Assembly: GCF_009193255.1 (NCBI RefSeq)
Contig: NZ_WACG01000005.1
Coordinates: 124,001 to 188,000, forward strand
Reading direction: 5' to 3'
Length of the DNA stretch: 64,000 nucleotides
From: Arthrobacter koreensis
GTDB lineage: Bacteria; Actinomycetota; Actinomycetes; Actinomycetales; Micrococcaceae
Position numbers and translations under genes: made by a program
The notes under the pieces: generated by a model
What the model saw: only the letters and a program-made list of their open reading frames with translations
Told to the model about the DNA's origin: nothing
Database searches by the model: none
Shown: positions 41,514 through 50,255 of the stretch, piece by piece
Layout: each line of letters opens with the position of its first letter
How positions within the stretch are numbered: position 1 is the stretch's first letter

Positions 41514-41589
41514 CAGTCACAGGTTAGGCCTGCGCGCCGCACAGCATCACCACCGATGCTGGGAACGCGCAGGTTTAACGCTGTGACTG
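41514..41589. other. Three-tier structured intergenic element
   Basis: Nested helices: outer CAGTCACAG/CTGTGACTG (41514-41522 with 41581-41589), middle CCTGCGCG/CGCGCAGG (41529-41536 with 41566-41573), inner CAGCATC/GATGCTG (41542-41548 with 41555-41561) closing a 6-nt loop. Small internal loops separate them. It fills nearly all the space between the oxidoreductase stop and the ribosome site of the permease gene, so it could be a terminator, a 5' leader structure, or both. Confidence 0.65.
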
Positions 41590-41604
41590 AACAACGGAGG
41601 AAAG

Positions 41605-43308
41605 ATGAATATTCTGGCCCGGAGCATGGGCAACGCGTTCCGCAACAAAGTGCGGAGCGGCGCCGTCATCCTCATCCTGGCTGTGGCTATAGGCCTTGCC
41701 CTGTCAATGCTGGTGGCCCACCAGGCAGTCGGCGCCAAGGTGGCGGAGCTGAAAAGCCAGATTGGAACGCAGCTGACGGTCAACCCTGCCGGATCCCGCG
41801 GCTTCGAAGGCGGCGGCGAGCCCCTGACCAATTCGGACCTCGACACCGTCCGGTCCGTGGAGCACGTGTCCGCCGCGGAGGGAAGCCTCTCGCTGCGGCT
41901 CAGCACGTCTGACGCGGCGTCTGCTGAGGATTCGGGGTCTGACGATTCGGCGTCTGACGATTCGGCCGCGCAGGAGGGCTCCGGCGGTGGCGACTCCGGC
42001 GCTGCCCAGTCCGACACCGCCCAGTCAGACCCCGCGCAGTCCGGCACCGCCCAGTCCGAGCCCGCGCAGGCAGGCTCCCGCGGGCCCGGCAGCATGGCAA
42101 CGGCCGGATCCACCAGCCTGCGGTCCGCCGTCGACGCCGGGACGCTCGGTGCCCGTAACAGCGGCACCTCGGACGGCACCTCCGGCAGCACTGCAGCCCA
42201 GGCGCCGCCGGCGATGCCCCTCACCGCGACCGGCATCAGCACGGCCGCAGCCGCTGATGGCAGCGAGCTGACGCTGACAGACGGAACGGCCATCACCGAT
42301 TACTCGGCGAACTCGACCGAAGTACTTTTGGGTGCCTCTCTCGCCGAGGAAAACGGTCTGGCCGCCGGCTCAACATTCGAGGCCCTGGGCCGCACCTTCA
42401 CCGTCGCCGGAGTGTTCGACGCAGGAACTGTCTTCGACAACAATGCCCTGTACCTGCCGCTCGCCGCAGCCCAGGAACTCAGCGGCCAGACCGGGGAGCT
42501 TTCCTCGATCCTGGTGACCGTTGACAGCATGGAGAACGTTGATTCAACCCAGACTGCGCTAACCGACGCTCTCGGATCCGACAGGGCTGATGTTTCTGCC
42601 GGGACGGCAGGGCTCAGTGAGGCCATCAACTCTCTGGCTGGCGTGCAGTCCATTTCCCTCGTCGGCTTCATCGCTGCGCTGGCAGCGGCGGCACTCATCG
42701 TGCTGCTGATCATGATCATGGTGGTTCGTGAGCGGCGCCGGGAGATCGGTGTTCTCAAAGCCATCGGTGCCTCGAACCGCACGATCGGCCTGCAGTTCGT
42801 GCTTGAGGCAGTGGTTCTGGTGGCGATCGGCGCTGTCTTGGGGTCTGTTATTGCTGTGGGCGCGAGTGGTCCGATAGCCAGTGCCCTGGTGGACAGCAGC
42901 ACCGGAAGCAGCAGCAGCATCGAGGCTGGTTCCATGGGTCCGGGTGCCATGGGCGGCGAAGCCCTCCAGGCGCCACCGGGCACCGACGGCCAACCGTCCG
43001 ACGGGCAGTCCGACGGGCCGTCCGACGGGCAGTCCACTGACGGCCAATCCACTGATGGCCAGGCTCAGGGCACGGCGCCGGACGGTGCTCCGGCCGGTGG
43101 CCCCGGCAGCGGGCCCTTTGGTTCCGGCGGACCCTTTGGTTCCTTTGACCAGACCGCGGAACTGATCGGCACGGTCACAACATCCGTGGGTCCCGGAACC
43201 ATTGCCCTGGGCGCCGGCGGCGTGCTGTTCATCGCGGCCTTCGGTGCGCTGGTACCAGCCCTGATGACCGCGCGCGTCCGTCCGATCGAAGTCCTCCGAG
43301 GAGAGTAA
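41605..43308 (+). CDS. MacB/FtsX-type ABC transporter permease with low-complexity inserts
   Basis: A 567-residue permease with one N-terminal helix (about 18-40), a large extracytoplasmic domain, and three C-terminal helices (around 352, 400 and 535), the FtsX layout. The cytoplasmic RERRREIGVLKAIGASNRTI and the C-terminal LMTARVRPIEVLRGE are diagnostic. Two low-complexity inserts are unusual: residues about 105-165 (Ser/Asp/Gln/Ala repeats such as AQSDPAQSGTAQSEPAQ) and about 445-515 (DGQSTDGQSTDGQ, then Pro/Gly). A good GGAGG precedes ATG 41605. It works with the ATPase encoded next. Confidence 0.9.
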   Translation: MNILARSMGNAFRNKVRSGAVILILAVAIGLALSMLVAHQAVGAKVAELKSQIGTQLTVNPAGSRGFEGGGEPLTNSDLDTVRSVEHVSAAEGSLSLRLSTSDAASAEDSGSDDSASDDSAAQEGSGGGDSGAAQSDTAQSDPAQSGTAQSEPAQAGSRGPGSMATAGSTSLRSAVDAGTLGARNSGTSDGTSGSTAAQAPPAMPLTATGISTAAAADGSELTLTDGTAITDYSANSTEVLLGASLAEENGLAAGSTFEALGRTFTVAGVFDAGTVFDNNALYLPLAAAQELSGQTGELSSILVTVDSMENVDSTQTALTDALGSDRADVSAGTAGLSEAINSLAGVQSISLVGFIAALAAAALIVLLIMIMVVRERRREIGVLKAIGASNRTIGLQFVLEAVVLVAIGAVLGSVIAVGASGPIASALVDSSTGSSSSIEAGSMGPGAMGGEALQAPPGTDGQPSDGQSDGPSDGQSTDGQSTDGQAQGTAPDGAPAGGPGSGPFGSGGPFGSFDQTAELIGTVTTSVGPGTIALGAGGVLFIAAFGALVPALMTARVRPIEVLRGE

Positions 43309-43310
43309 CA

Positions 43311-43982
43311 ATGCTTGAAGTCCGCAACGTAGTGAAGGAGTTCCCGTCCGGCGACGGCGTGATCCGGCCAGTCAATGGGGTGACGTTTTCCCTGCCGCAG
43401 GGCACATTCGCAGCCATTCTGGGCCGAAGCGGCAGCGGCAAGTCCACGCTTCTCTCCATTCTGGGGGCGCTGGATACCGCCACCAGCGGGGATGTGGTCA
43501 TGGATGGAACGAACATTTCCCAGCTGCCGCCGGGACGGCTCACCGAATACCGCCGCAGGGACATCGGCTTCGTCTTCCAGCAGTACAACCTGATTCCGAA
43601 CCTCAGTGCGATGGAGAACGTCATGCTTCCCATGGAGTTCGCCGGCGTCGGCAAAGCAGAGCGGATGGCACGTGCCGCTGCGCTGCTCAATGAGGTGGAA
43701 TTGACGGAGGAACTGCACCAACGCCCCGCCAACCGGCTCTCCGGGGGCCAGCAGCAGCGGGTCTCCATTGCCCGTGCGCTGGCCAACAGGCCAAGGCTCG
43801 TCCTCGCCGATGAGCCAACGGGCAACCTGGATGAGGAAACGGGCGAGCTCATTATTGAGCTGCTTCGGAACCTCGCGCAGCAGGAGAACACCACCATCCT
43901 CGTCGTGACCCATGACCAGGCGCTGGCGGCGAAGACAGACCGCAGGCTGCGCCTCGCCAGAGGGACGTTGACGGAAGAGTAA
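43311..43982 (+). CDS. MacB/LolD-type ABC transporter ATPase
   Basis: A 223-residue single ATPase with Walker A GRSGSGKSTLL, Q-loop FVFQQYNLIP, signature LSGGQQQRVSIARAL, Walker B VLADEPTGNLD and the switch His in VVTHDQ. This class drives mechanotransmission rather than transport through the membrane, or exports peptides or lipids. It starts two nt after the permease stop, with AGGAGAG overlapping the permease end. The pair's substrate cannot be read from sequence. Confidence 0.93.
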   Translation: MLEVRNVVKEFPSGDGVIRPVNGVTFSLPQGTFAAILGRSGSGKSTLLSILGALDTATSGDVVMDGTNISQLPPGRLTEYRRRDIGFVFQQYNLIPNLSAMENVMLPMEFAGVGKAERMARAAALLNEVELTEELHQRPANRLSGGQQQRVSIARALANRPRLVLADEPTGNLDEETGELIIELLRNLAQQENTTILVVTHDQALAAKTDRRLRLARGTLTEE

Positions 43983-43995
43983 AGACCGCCGCATG

Positions 43996-44033
43996 CCGTC
44001 CTTCCGGAAACCGTAAGTTCCGAGAGGACGGCT
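43996..44033 (+). terminator. Possible terminator after the ABC pair
   Basis: Arms 43996-44010 and 44019-44033 pair as an 8-bp outer stem (GCCGTCCT/AGGACGGC) and a 5-bp inner stem separated by two mismatches, with an 8-nt loop, followed by TCTTCC. Position fits, the T tract is poor. Confidence 0.5.
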
Positions 44034-44116
44034 CTTCCGCGTCCGCTGCCGGAGACGGCAAAACGAGGCCCTGTGCAACGCTATACATCGCTTCGCCGGC
44101 GTGGTTATGTTCATCC

Positions 44117-45586
44117 ATGGGAACAGAGGTCAACGCCAGGTCTTTCAGCCGCGAAGAGCGGACCCGCTACCGACGCCGGCTGCTGGAGAACCTGGACCGG
44201 TTTGCCGGCTTCCTCGGGACAGCGCAGTTCGCGGATACCGCGAGCATCGGCGTCGAACTTGAATTGAATCTGACCAATGACGACTTCACTCCCGCGCTGC
44301 GGAACTCGTCCGTGCTGGAGGAGATCGCTGATCCGGCGTTCCAGACGGAGATGGGCGCTTTCAACATTGAGATGAACCATCCCGCGCTGTCCATCAAGGG
44401 ACAGGGTCTGAAGGACCTGGAGGACAGCCTGCGCGGCCAGCTGAACCGTGCTGACGAGCTTGCGGCCAAGGCTGACGCGAACATCCTGATGGTGGGAATC
44501 CTCCCCACGCTCACCAATGACGTGCTCGACGGCGATGCCTGGATCAGTTCCGGAGCACGCTATGAAGCGCTCAACACATCAGTGCTCCAGGCGCGCGGCG
44601 AGGACGTATACCTCTCACTGACCGGTTCGGAATCCCTCACCCGGTACGCGAAGAACATTGCACCGGAGGCAGCCTGCACCTCCCTGCAGCTCCATCTCGA
44701 GGTCAGCCCCGCAGACTTCGCTCCGGCATGGAACGCGGCCCAGCTGATTGCCGGACCGCAGGTTGCCCTGGCGGCGAACTCGCCGATCTTCCTGGAACAT
44801 GTGCTGTGGCAGGAAACCCGGATAGAACTCTTCAAGCAGGCGATCGACACCCGGCCGCCGGAAATGCGCAACCAGGGTGTGCGGCCCCGGGTATGGTTCG
44901 GCGAACGCTGGATCACCTCCATCTTTGACCTCTTTGAAGAAAACGTGCGGTATTTTCCCGCGCTGCTTCCCGAGCTCTCGTCCACCAGCTCCGGTTCCAC
45001 GGATGCCGGCGCTCCCCTGCTGCCGGAGCTGCGGCTGCACAACGGCACCGTGTACCGGTGGAACAGGCCCATCTATGATCCGGGTACCCACACGCCCAAT
45101 CTGCGGCTTGAAAACCGTGTGCTGCCTGCCGGACCCACCGTCCTGGACGTGAGCGCCAACGCGGCCTTCTTCTACGGCCTCGTCCAGACCCTGCGTACCG
45201 CGGACCGTCCCCTGTGGACCCGTACCGCGTTCAAGACGGCGGCGGATAATTTCCTGGCCTGCTCACGGCTGGGACTGGACGCCACGGTCTACTGGCCCGG
45301 CATTGGGGACATACCGGTCACCGAGCTGGTGGTCCGGCACCTGATTCCCATGGCTGCGGACGGGCTGCGCGAGCTGGGGGTAGATGACGAGCTGGTCGAA
45401 CGCTACCTGACGGTGATCCGGGAACGTGCGCGGACGGAGCAGAACGGTGCGTCCTGGCAGGTTTCGGTTCTGTCGAACCTGGAGTCGGAGGGCTACGACC
45501 GGACGTCGGCTCTGGCGGAAATGACCCGCCGCTACTGGCACCACATGCACAGCAACGAACCCGTGCATCTCTGGCCGCTGAATTGA
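44117..45586 (+). CDS. Glutamate-cysteine ligase family protein (GCS2-like)
   Basis: A 489-residue carboxylate-amine ligase-like protein. IGVELELNL near residue 44 and the TEMGAFNIEMNHP segment near 78 carry acidic residues expected for the Mg-ATP site of the GCS2 family; VPRVWFGERW-like and RPIYDPG segments follow. True glutathione synthesis is doubtful because actinobacteria of this group normally use mycothiol, and other GCS2 relatives make different gamma-glutamyl or amide bonds. No strong ribosome site precedes ATG 44117; TATACA about 35 nt upstream could be a -10 box. Confidence 0.85.
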   Translation: MGTEVNARSFSREERTRYRRRLLENLDRFAGFLGTAQFADTASIGVELELNLTNDDFTPALRNSSVLEEIADPAFQTEMGAFNIEMNHPALSIKGQGLKDLEDSLRGQLNRADELAAKADANILMVGILPTLTNDVLDGDAWISSGARYEALNTSVLQARGEDVYLSLTGSESLTRYAKNIAPEAACTSLQLHLEVSPADFAPAWNAAQLIAGPQVALAANSPIFLEHVLWQETRIELFKQAIDTRPPEMRNQGVRPRVWFGERWITSIFDLFEENVRYFPALLPELSSTSSGSTDAGAPLLPELRLHNGTVYRWNRPIYDPGTHTPNLRLENRVLPAGPTVLDVSANAAFFYGLVQTLRTADRPLWTRTAFKTAADNFLACSRLGLDATVYWPGIGDIPVTELVVRHLIPMAADGLRELGVDDELVERYLTVIRERARTEQNGASWQVSVLSNLESEGYDRTSALAEMTRRYWHHMHSNEPVHLWPLN

Positions 45587-45616
45587 CTCCTCCGGTACTG
45601 ATTTCTTCACGGACCC

Positions 45617-45643
45617 CTAGCACTCGATATTGGTGAGTGCTAA
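45617..45643. promoter_or_regulatory. CIRCE operator (HrcA site)
   Basis: CTAGCACTC, nine nt, then GAGTGCTAA: 17 of 18 arm positions match the CIRCE consensus TTAGCACTC-N9-GAGTGCTAA. It lies about 130 nt upstream of the Hsp20 start. HrcA repression of this small heat-shock gene is the established reading of such a site. Confidence 0.93.
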
Positions 45644-45655
45644 TCTAATTCCATT

Positions 45656-45676
45656 CTTGAGTGGACCTGACTCAAC
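45656..45676. promoter_or_regulatory. HAIR operator (HspR site)
   Basis: CTTGAGT, seven nt, then ACTCAAC: 13 of 14 arm positions match the HspR-associated inverted repeat CTTGAGT-N7-ACTCAAG. It begins 13 nt after the CIRCE element, so the same promoter is probably controlled by both repressors. Confidence 0.85.
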
Positions 45677-45773
45677 CTGATTCAGCCGCTCAAGTAGTCG
45701 ACCCTTCGTTATTCCTGTCAGTGAAGAACACATCCACCCGTCTGATCGGGACGGGTGAAAGGAGTTGATGAGA

Positions 45774-46400
45774 ATGGCCATGAAATTCGATCCTTTCCGC
45801 GAACTGGACCGCATGGCAGGTGCCCTTTTGGATCCCCGGCAGCGGCTGCGGCTGATGCCAATTGATCTGTACCGAGAGGGCGACCATTACATCTTGAACG
45901 CAGACCTGCCCGGTATAGATCCGGGATCGGTCGATGTGGATGTTGATGGCCAGCTGCTGACCATCCGGGCTGAACGAACCATCCACGTGCCTGAGGGCGC
46001 CACCTGGCTGAACCGTGAACGCGAATCCGGCACGTTCCTGCGTCAGCTGAACCTCGGCCAGGGCATCAATATCGAGGGCATCTCAGCCAAGTATGAGAAC
46101 GGTGTGCTGAGCGTCTTCATTCCGGTGAGCGAACGTGCCAAGCCGCGCAAGATCGAGGTTTCCTCCTCGTACAGCGGCAGCAGCGGCGACGTGATCAGCG
46201 GTGAATCCAGTTCCGAACCACTGATCTCATCCGTCTCCGGTTCGAGCGGCTCCAGCGGCTCGTCTGGTTCCAGCTCCTCCGGTTCCTCCGGCGGCGCCTC
46301 CTCGGGCGGCATGGGCTCCGGATCCAGCGGCTCCGGGAGCGGCGGCAGCAGCTCAGGCGGATTCGGTTCCGGGTCTGGCTCGGGTTCCGCCGGCTCATAA
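45774..46400 (+). CDS. Hsp20 family small heat-shock protein with a Ser/Gly-rich tail
   Basis: An ATP-independent holdase that keeps unfolding proteins soluble. The alpha-crystallin domain (about residues 25-125) shows YILNADLPGIDPGSVDVDVD, LLTIRAER, the loop arginines around RERESGTF and the C-terminal YENGVLSVFIPV. The 208 residues exceed the usual 140-150 because residues about 135-208 are almost only Ser and Gly with a few Ala and Phe. ATG 45774 is chosen because AGGAG lies nine nt upstream; ATG 45768 would be only three nt from it. Controlled by CIRCE and HAIR sites upstream. Confidence 0.93.
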   Translation: MAMKFDPFRELDRMAGALLDPRQRLRLMPIDLYREGDHYILNADLPGIDPGSVDVDVDGQLLTIRAERTIHVPEGATWLNRERESGTFLRQLNLGQGINIEGISAKYENGVLSVFIPVSERAKPRKIEVSSSYSGSSGDVISGESSSEPLISSVSGSSGSSGSSGSSSSGSSGGASSGGMGSGSSGSGSGGSSSGGFGSGSGSGSAGS

Positions 46401-46429
46401 GCCCTCAAGTTGCTCAACGGCTCTTCGGG

Positions 46430-46680
46430 CCACCGGGTCACCGGGCACCGGGTCACCGGGCACCGGGTCTTCGTGGCTCCGGGTCGCCGGGCACCGGGTA
46501 AACGGCTCTTCGGGGCACAAACTCTTCGTGGCACCGGGCACCGGGCCACCGGGCACCGGGCCACCGGGCCACCGGGCCACCGGGTCACCGGGTCACCGGG
46601 TCACCGGGTCGCCGGGTCACCGGGGCACCGGGTCACCGGGGCACCGAGTCTTCGTGGCACCGGGGCTCCGGGTCACCGCG
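46430..46680. repeat. CCGGG minisatellite between hsp20 and icd
   Basis: About two dozen CCGGG cores occur in 250 bp as degenerate 8-10-nt units of the type CACCGGGTC/CACCGGGCC, interrupted by related TCTTCGTGG and ACGGCTCTTCGGG blocks. Frames through it give repetitive Gly/His/Arg/Thr/Pro sequence without a start signal, so I take it as non-coding. The remaining gap to icd (46681-46913) continues GC-rich, with CCGGGCGAACCGG-like repeats near 46830-46900, and holds no gene I can support. Confidence 0.8.
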
Positions 46681-46913
46681 CACATGCGTTCTCGCAGCGG
46701 CCCTCTCCGACGCCCGCCACGAGTCCGCAAGGTGCCAGGCCAGCCCGCCGGACGGGCCGGGTTAGGCGGCTTTAATACTCCAAAGCGAGCTCTGCGAGCG
46801 ACGGAGTTTCGTTGCCGCCGTTCCGGCCCGCCCGGCGGGCGAACCGGACCACCGGGCGAACCGGTCGAACGGGCCACCGGACCCCCGGGCGAACCGGACA
46901 GCCCGAAAACAAA

Positions 46914-46953
46914 CAGCCAGCCCCAGTCCTTCCGGACCGGGGCTGGCTGTTTT
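46914..46953 (-). terminator. Terminator of icd, possibly bidirectional
   Basis: An 11-bp stem (CAGCCAGCCCC at 46914-46924 with 46939-46949), one mismatch, a 4-bp inner stem and loop TTCC. T-rich runs flank both sides (TGTTTGTTTT on the minus strand, TTTTG on the plus strand). It lies about 20 nt after the icd stop. Confidence 0.85.
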
Positions 46954-46972
46954 GTGCTGTGAAGCTTGGGTC

Positions 46973-48193
46973 TTAGCCCAGGCGCACCTTGAGGTTCTCG
47001 TCCAGTGCGGCGAGGAACTCTTCGGTGGTCAGGTACGGCTGGTCGGGTCCGACCAGCAGTGCCAGGTCCTTGGTCATCTTGCCGGATTCGACCGTCTTGA
47101 CGACTACGTCTTCAAGGGTCTCGGCGAAGTTGATGACCTCCGGGGTGTTGTCCAGCTTGCCGCGGTGCATCAGGCCACGGGTCCACGCGAAGATCGAAGC
47201 GATCGGGTTGGTGGAGGTGGGCTTGCCCTGCTGGTGCTGGCGGTAGTGACGGGTCACGGTGCCGTGTGCAGCTTCAGCCTCAACGGTCTTTCCGTCCGGG
47301 GTCATGAGCACGGAGGTCATGAGGCCCAGCGAGCCGAAGCCCTGGGCAACCGTGTCCGACTGGACGTCGCCGTCGTAGTTCTTGCAGGCCCAGACGTAGC
47401 CGCCTTCCCACTTCATAGCGGAGGCAACCATGTCATCGATCAGGCGGTGCTCGTAGGTGAGGCCGGCTGCTTCGAACTGGTCCTTGAACTCGGCGTCGAA
47501 GACTTCCTGGAACAGGTCCTTGAACTGGCCGTCGTAGGCCTTCAGGATCGTGTTCTTGGTGGAGAGGTACACCGGGTAGTTGCGCTGCAGGCCGTAGGCG
47601 AAGGATGCGCGGGCGAAGTCCTTGATGGACTCGTTGAAGTTGTACATACCCATGGCCACGCCGCCCTCTTCGGGGTAGGTGACAACCTGGGTCTTGATCT
47701 CTTCGCCGCCGTCAGCCGGGGTGTAGGTCAGGGTCAGGGTGCCGGCACCCGGAACCTTGAAGTTGGTGGCCTTGTACTGGTCGCCGTGTGCGTGGCGGCC
47801 GATGATGATCGGCTTGTTCCAGCCCGGGACCAGGCGCGGGATGTTGGAGATGATGATCGGTTCGCGGAAGACGACGCCGCCAAGGATGTTACGGATGGTT
47901 CCGTTGGGGGAAACCCACATCTTCTTCAGACCGAATTCTTCAACGCGTGCCTCATCAGGGGTGATGGTTGCGCACTTGACGCCCACGCCGTGTTCCTTAA
48001 TGGCGTTGGCGGCGTCGATGGTGACCTGGTCATCCGTGGCGTCACGGTTCTGGATCGAGAGGTCGTAGTACTTCAGGTCTACGTCCAGGTACGGGTTGAT
48101 CAGGCGGTCCTTGATGAACTGCCAGATGATCCGCGTCATCTCGTCGCCGTCGAGCTCTACGACAGAGCCCACAACCTTGATTTTGTCAGCCAC
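46973..48193 (-). CDS. icd: NADP-dependent isocitrate dehydrogenase
   Basis: Converts isocitrate to 2-oxoglutarate with NADPH formation in the TCA cycle. The 406-residue protein is the homodimeric eukaryote-like subfamily: [17 protein letters not shown] near the N-terminus, [12 protein letters not shown] with the phosphate-site Ser, [12 protein letters not shown], and [19 protein letters not shown] with metal-binding Asp. NADP preference is indicated by the [16 protein letters not shown] segment. The start is GTG 48193, with AGGAG five nt upstream. Confidence 0.97.
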   Translation of the reverse strand: MADKIKVVGSVVELDGDEMTRIIWQFIKDRLINPYLDVDLKYYDLSIQNRDATDDQVTIDAANAIKEHGVGVKCATITPDEARVEEFGLKKMWVSPNGTIRNILGGVVFREPIIISNIPRLVPGWNKPIIIGRHAHGDQYKATNFKVPGAGTLTLTYTPADGGEEIKTQVVTYPEEGGVAMGMYNFNESIKDFARASFAYGLQRNYPVYLSTKNTILKAYDGQFKDLFQEVFDAEFKDQFEAAGLTYEHRLIDDMVASAMKWEGGYVWACKNYDGDVQSDTVAQGFGSLGLMTSVLMTPDGKTVEAEAAHGTVTRHYRQHQQGKPTSTNPIASIFAWTRGLMHRGKLDNTPEVINFAETLEDVVVKTVESGKMTKDLALLVGPDQPYLTTEEFLAALDENLKVRLG

Positions 48194-48304
48194 ACGGTCT
48201 CCTTGTGGAATGGGGGTCCGGACATGGCTTTAGACATGCGGGGACCCGGCTTTTGGGTCTGGTTTCTGCTCCAACTATGCCACAGCGCGGATGCGCCCCC
48301 TAAA

Positions 48305-48343
48305 CCGCGGGCCGCATGCGGACATGATCCATGCGGCCCGCGG
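48305..48343 (-). terminator. Terminator hairpin after purH
   Basis: A perfect 14-bp inverted repeat (arms 48305-48318 and 48330-48343) with an 11-nt loop begins 21 nt past the purH stop and is followed by TTTA on the minus strand. Confidence 0.75.
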
Positions 48344-48364
48344 CCTGGCGTGGCTGGAGCGTTG

Positions 48365-49978
48365 CTAGTGGAAGAAGTGGCGGGCGCCGGTGAAGTACAT
48401 CGGCACGCCTGCTGCGTTCGCCGCAGCAATGACCTCCTCGTCGCGGACGGAGCCGCCCGGCTGCACAACGGCGCGGACGCCGGCGTTCAGCAGGATTTCG
48501 AGTCCGTCGGCGAAAGGGAAGAACGCGTCCGACGCCGCTACGGCACCGCGGGCGCGCTCGTCATCGTCGCCTGCCAGCGTGTTCGCGCGCTCGACGGCGA
48601 GCTTGCAGGAGTCAACGCGGTTCACCTGTCCCATGCCCACACCGACGGACGCGCCGTCGCGGGCGAGCAGGATCGCGTTCGACTTGGCAGCGCGGACTGC
48701 GCGCCAGGCGAAGACGAGGTCGGCGAGGGTCTTCTCGTCAGCGGGTTCGCCGGCTGCGAGCGTCCAGTTGTCGGGGTTGTCGCCTTCCGCTTCGACGGTG
48801 TCCGGCTGCTGCATCAGGACGCCGCCGGAGACCTGGCGGAACTCCAGCGGGTTGCGGCCGTAGCCGTCCGGAAGGGTGAGCAGGCGGATGTTCTTCTTGC
48901 GGGAGAGGATCTCGACTGCCTCGGGCTCAAAGTCCGGCGCGATGACAACCTCGGTGAAGATGTCCTTGACCGTCTCCGCCATGCCGGCCGTGACCGTACG
49001 GTTCGCGGCGATCACTCCGCCATAGGCTGAGACCGGATCGCAGGCGTGCGCCTTCAGGTGGGCATTGGCGATCGGGTCCGCAGCACCGGGCGAGGCAACA
49101 GCCACACCGCACGGGTTGGCGTGCTTGACGACGGCGACTGCAGGTTCCTCGAAGTCGAAGGCGGCGCGCAGGGCGGCGTCGGCGTCGACATAGTTGTTGT
49201 AGGACATCGCCTTGCCGTGCAGCTGGTCTGCCTGTGCGACCCCGGGCAGCGAATCCTGGTCCGCGTAGAGTGCCGCTGCCTGGTGCGGGTTCTCGCCGTA
49301 GCGCAGCACCTCGGAGCGCTCCAGCGCCATGCCGGTGTAGGCAGGCCAGGCCGACCCTTCCTCGGTGCCGTCGCCGAACTGCGCGGCAGTCCACTTGGCC
49401 ACAGCCGTGTCATAGGCGGCGGTGTGGGCGAACGCTTCGGCGGCCAGCCGGCGTCGGGCGTTCAGGTCAAAGCCGCCTTCGGCGGCAGCTGCGGTGACAG
49501 CCGAGTACTTGGCCGGGTCCACCACGACTGCAACGGAAGGGTGGTTCTTGGCAGCGGCACGGACCATCGAGGGCCCGCCGATGTCGATCTGCTCGACGAC
49601 GTCGTCCTGCGCGGCGCCGGACTTCACCGTCTCAACGAACGGGTACAGGTTCACGACCACCAGGTCGAAGGCCTCGATGCCCAGCTCCTCCAGCTGGTCC
49701 CTGTGGTCCTGGCGCCGGCGGTCGGCGAGGATGCCGGCGTGCACACGCGGGTGGAGGGTCTTGACGCGGCCATCCAGGCATTCGGAGAAACCGGTCACCT
49801 CGGCAACCTCGGTGACCTCGATGCCGGCTGCGGCGATCTGCTTGGCGGTGGATCCGGTGGAGACGATGCTGACCCCGGCTGCGGCGAGGCCCTGGGCCAG
49901 TTCCGTCAGGCCGGTCTTGTCGTAGACCGAGATGAGGGCCCGGCGGATGGGTACACGGTCAAGGGGGGTGTTGCTCAC
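48365..49978 (-). CDS. purH: Bifunctional AICAR transformylase / IMP cyclohydrolase
   Basis: Catalyses the last two steps of IMP synthesis, using 10-formyl-THF. The N-terminal MGS-like cyclohydrolase domain shows [36 protein letters not shown] and [14 protein letters not shown]. The transformylase domain has RYGENPHQ, the KHANPCGVA motif with catalytic Lys and His, and the C-terminal [24 protein letters not shown] and TGARHFFH. At 537 residues it is complete. GTG 49978 is chosen, with GGAG about ten nt upstream. In this window purN is separated from it by an MFS gene. Confidence 0.97.
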   Translation of the reverse strand: MSNTPLDRVPIRRALISVYDKTGLTELAQGLAAAGVSIVSTGSTAKQIAAAGIEVTEVAEVTGFSECLDGRVKTLHPRVHAGILADRRRQDHRDQLEELGIEAFDLVVVNLYPFVETVKSGAAQDDVVEQIDIGGPSMVRAAAKNHPSVAVVVDPAKYSAVTAAAAEGGFDLNARRRLAAEAFAHTAAYDTAVAKWTAAQFGDGTEEGSAWPAYTGMALERSEVLRYGENPHQAAALYADQDSLPGVAQADQLHGKAMSYNNYVDADAALRAAFDFEEPAVAVVKHANPCGVAVASPGAADPIANAHLKAHACDPVSAYGGVIAANRTVTAGMAETVKDIFTEVVIAPDFEPEAVEILSRKKNIRLLTLPDGYGRNPLEFRQVSGGVLMQQPDTVEAEGDNPDNWTLAAGEPADEKTLADLVFAWRAVRAAKSNAILLARDGASVGVGMGQVNRVDSCKLAVERANTLAGDDDERARGAVAASDAFFPFADGLEILLNAGVRAVVQPGGSVRDEEVIAAANAAGVPMYFTGARHFFH

Positions 49979-50255
49979 GGGGAAGTCACTCCAACTGGGT
50001 ATCGGCGAACGATGCACGCGCCGCCCGCGGGCGGCCCAAGGATGAGTTTATGCCTTGGACGCTTCTGGGGCAGGCCGAAGGGGTAATAGTTCCCGGCTCG
50101 GCCGTCACCCGTTTGACGCAGGCGCATTACGGGGTCCGCGGCACACGAAGCGTGAACGTTACGGGCGTCGGCTGCCTTACGGCCTCCGGCGTTGTAGAGT
50201 TCTCCCCAGTTAGTGCATGAATGACTATAAGTGCCGGCGGAAGGCCCTCCCCCAC

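Noticed and set aside
46430-46680. Possible CRISPR-like array
   Set aside because: Units are 8-10 nt and contiguous, without spacers of constant length, and no cas gene is nearby.
46410-46962. Open frames through the CCGGG array that read as Gly/His/Arg/Thr repeats, collagen-like in part
   Set aside because: No ribosome site; the repetitiveness comes from the DNA repeat in every frame, and the array is interrupted by blocks that do not fit one frame.
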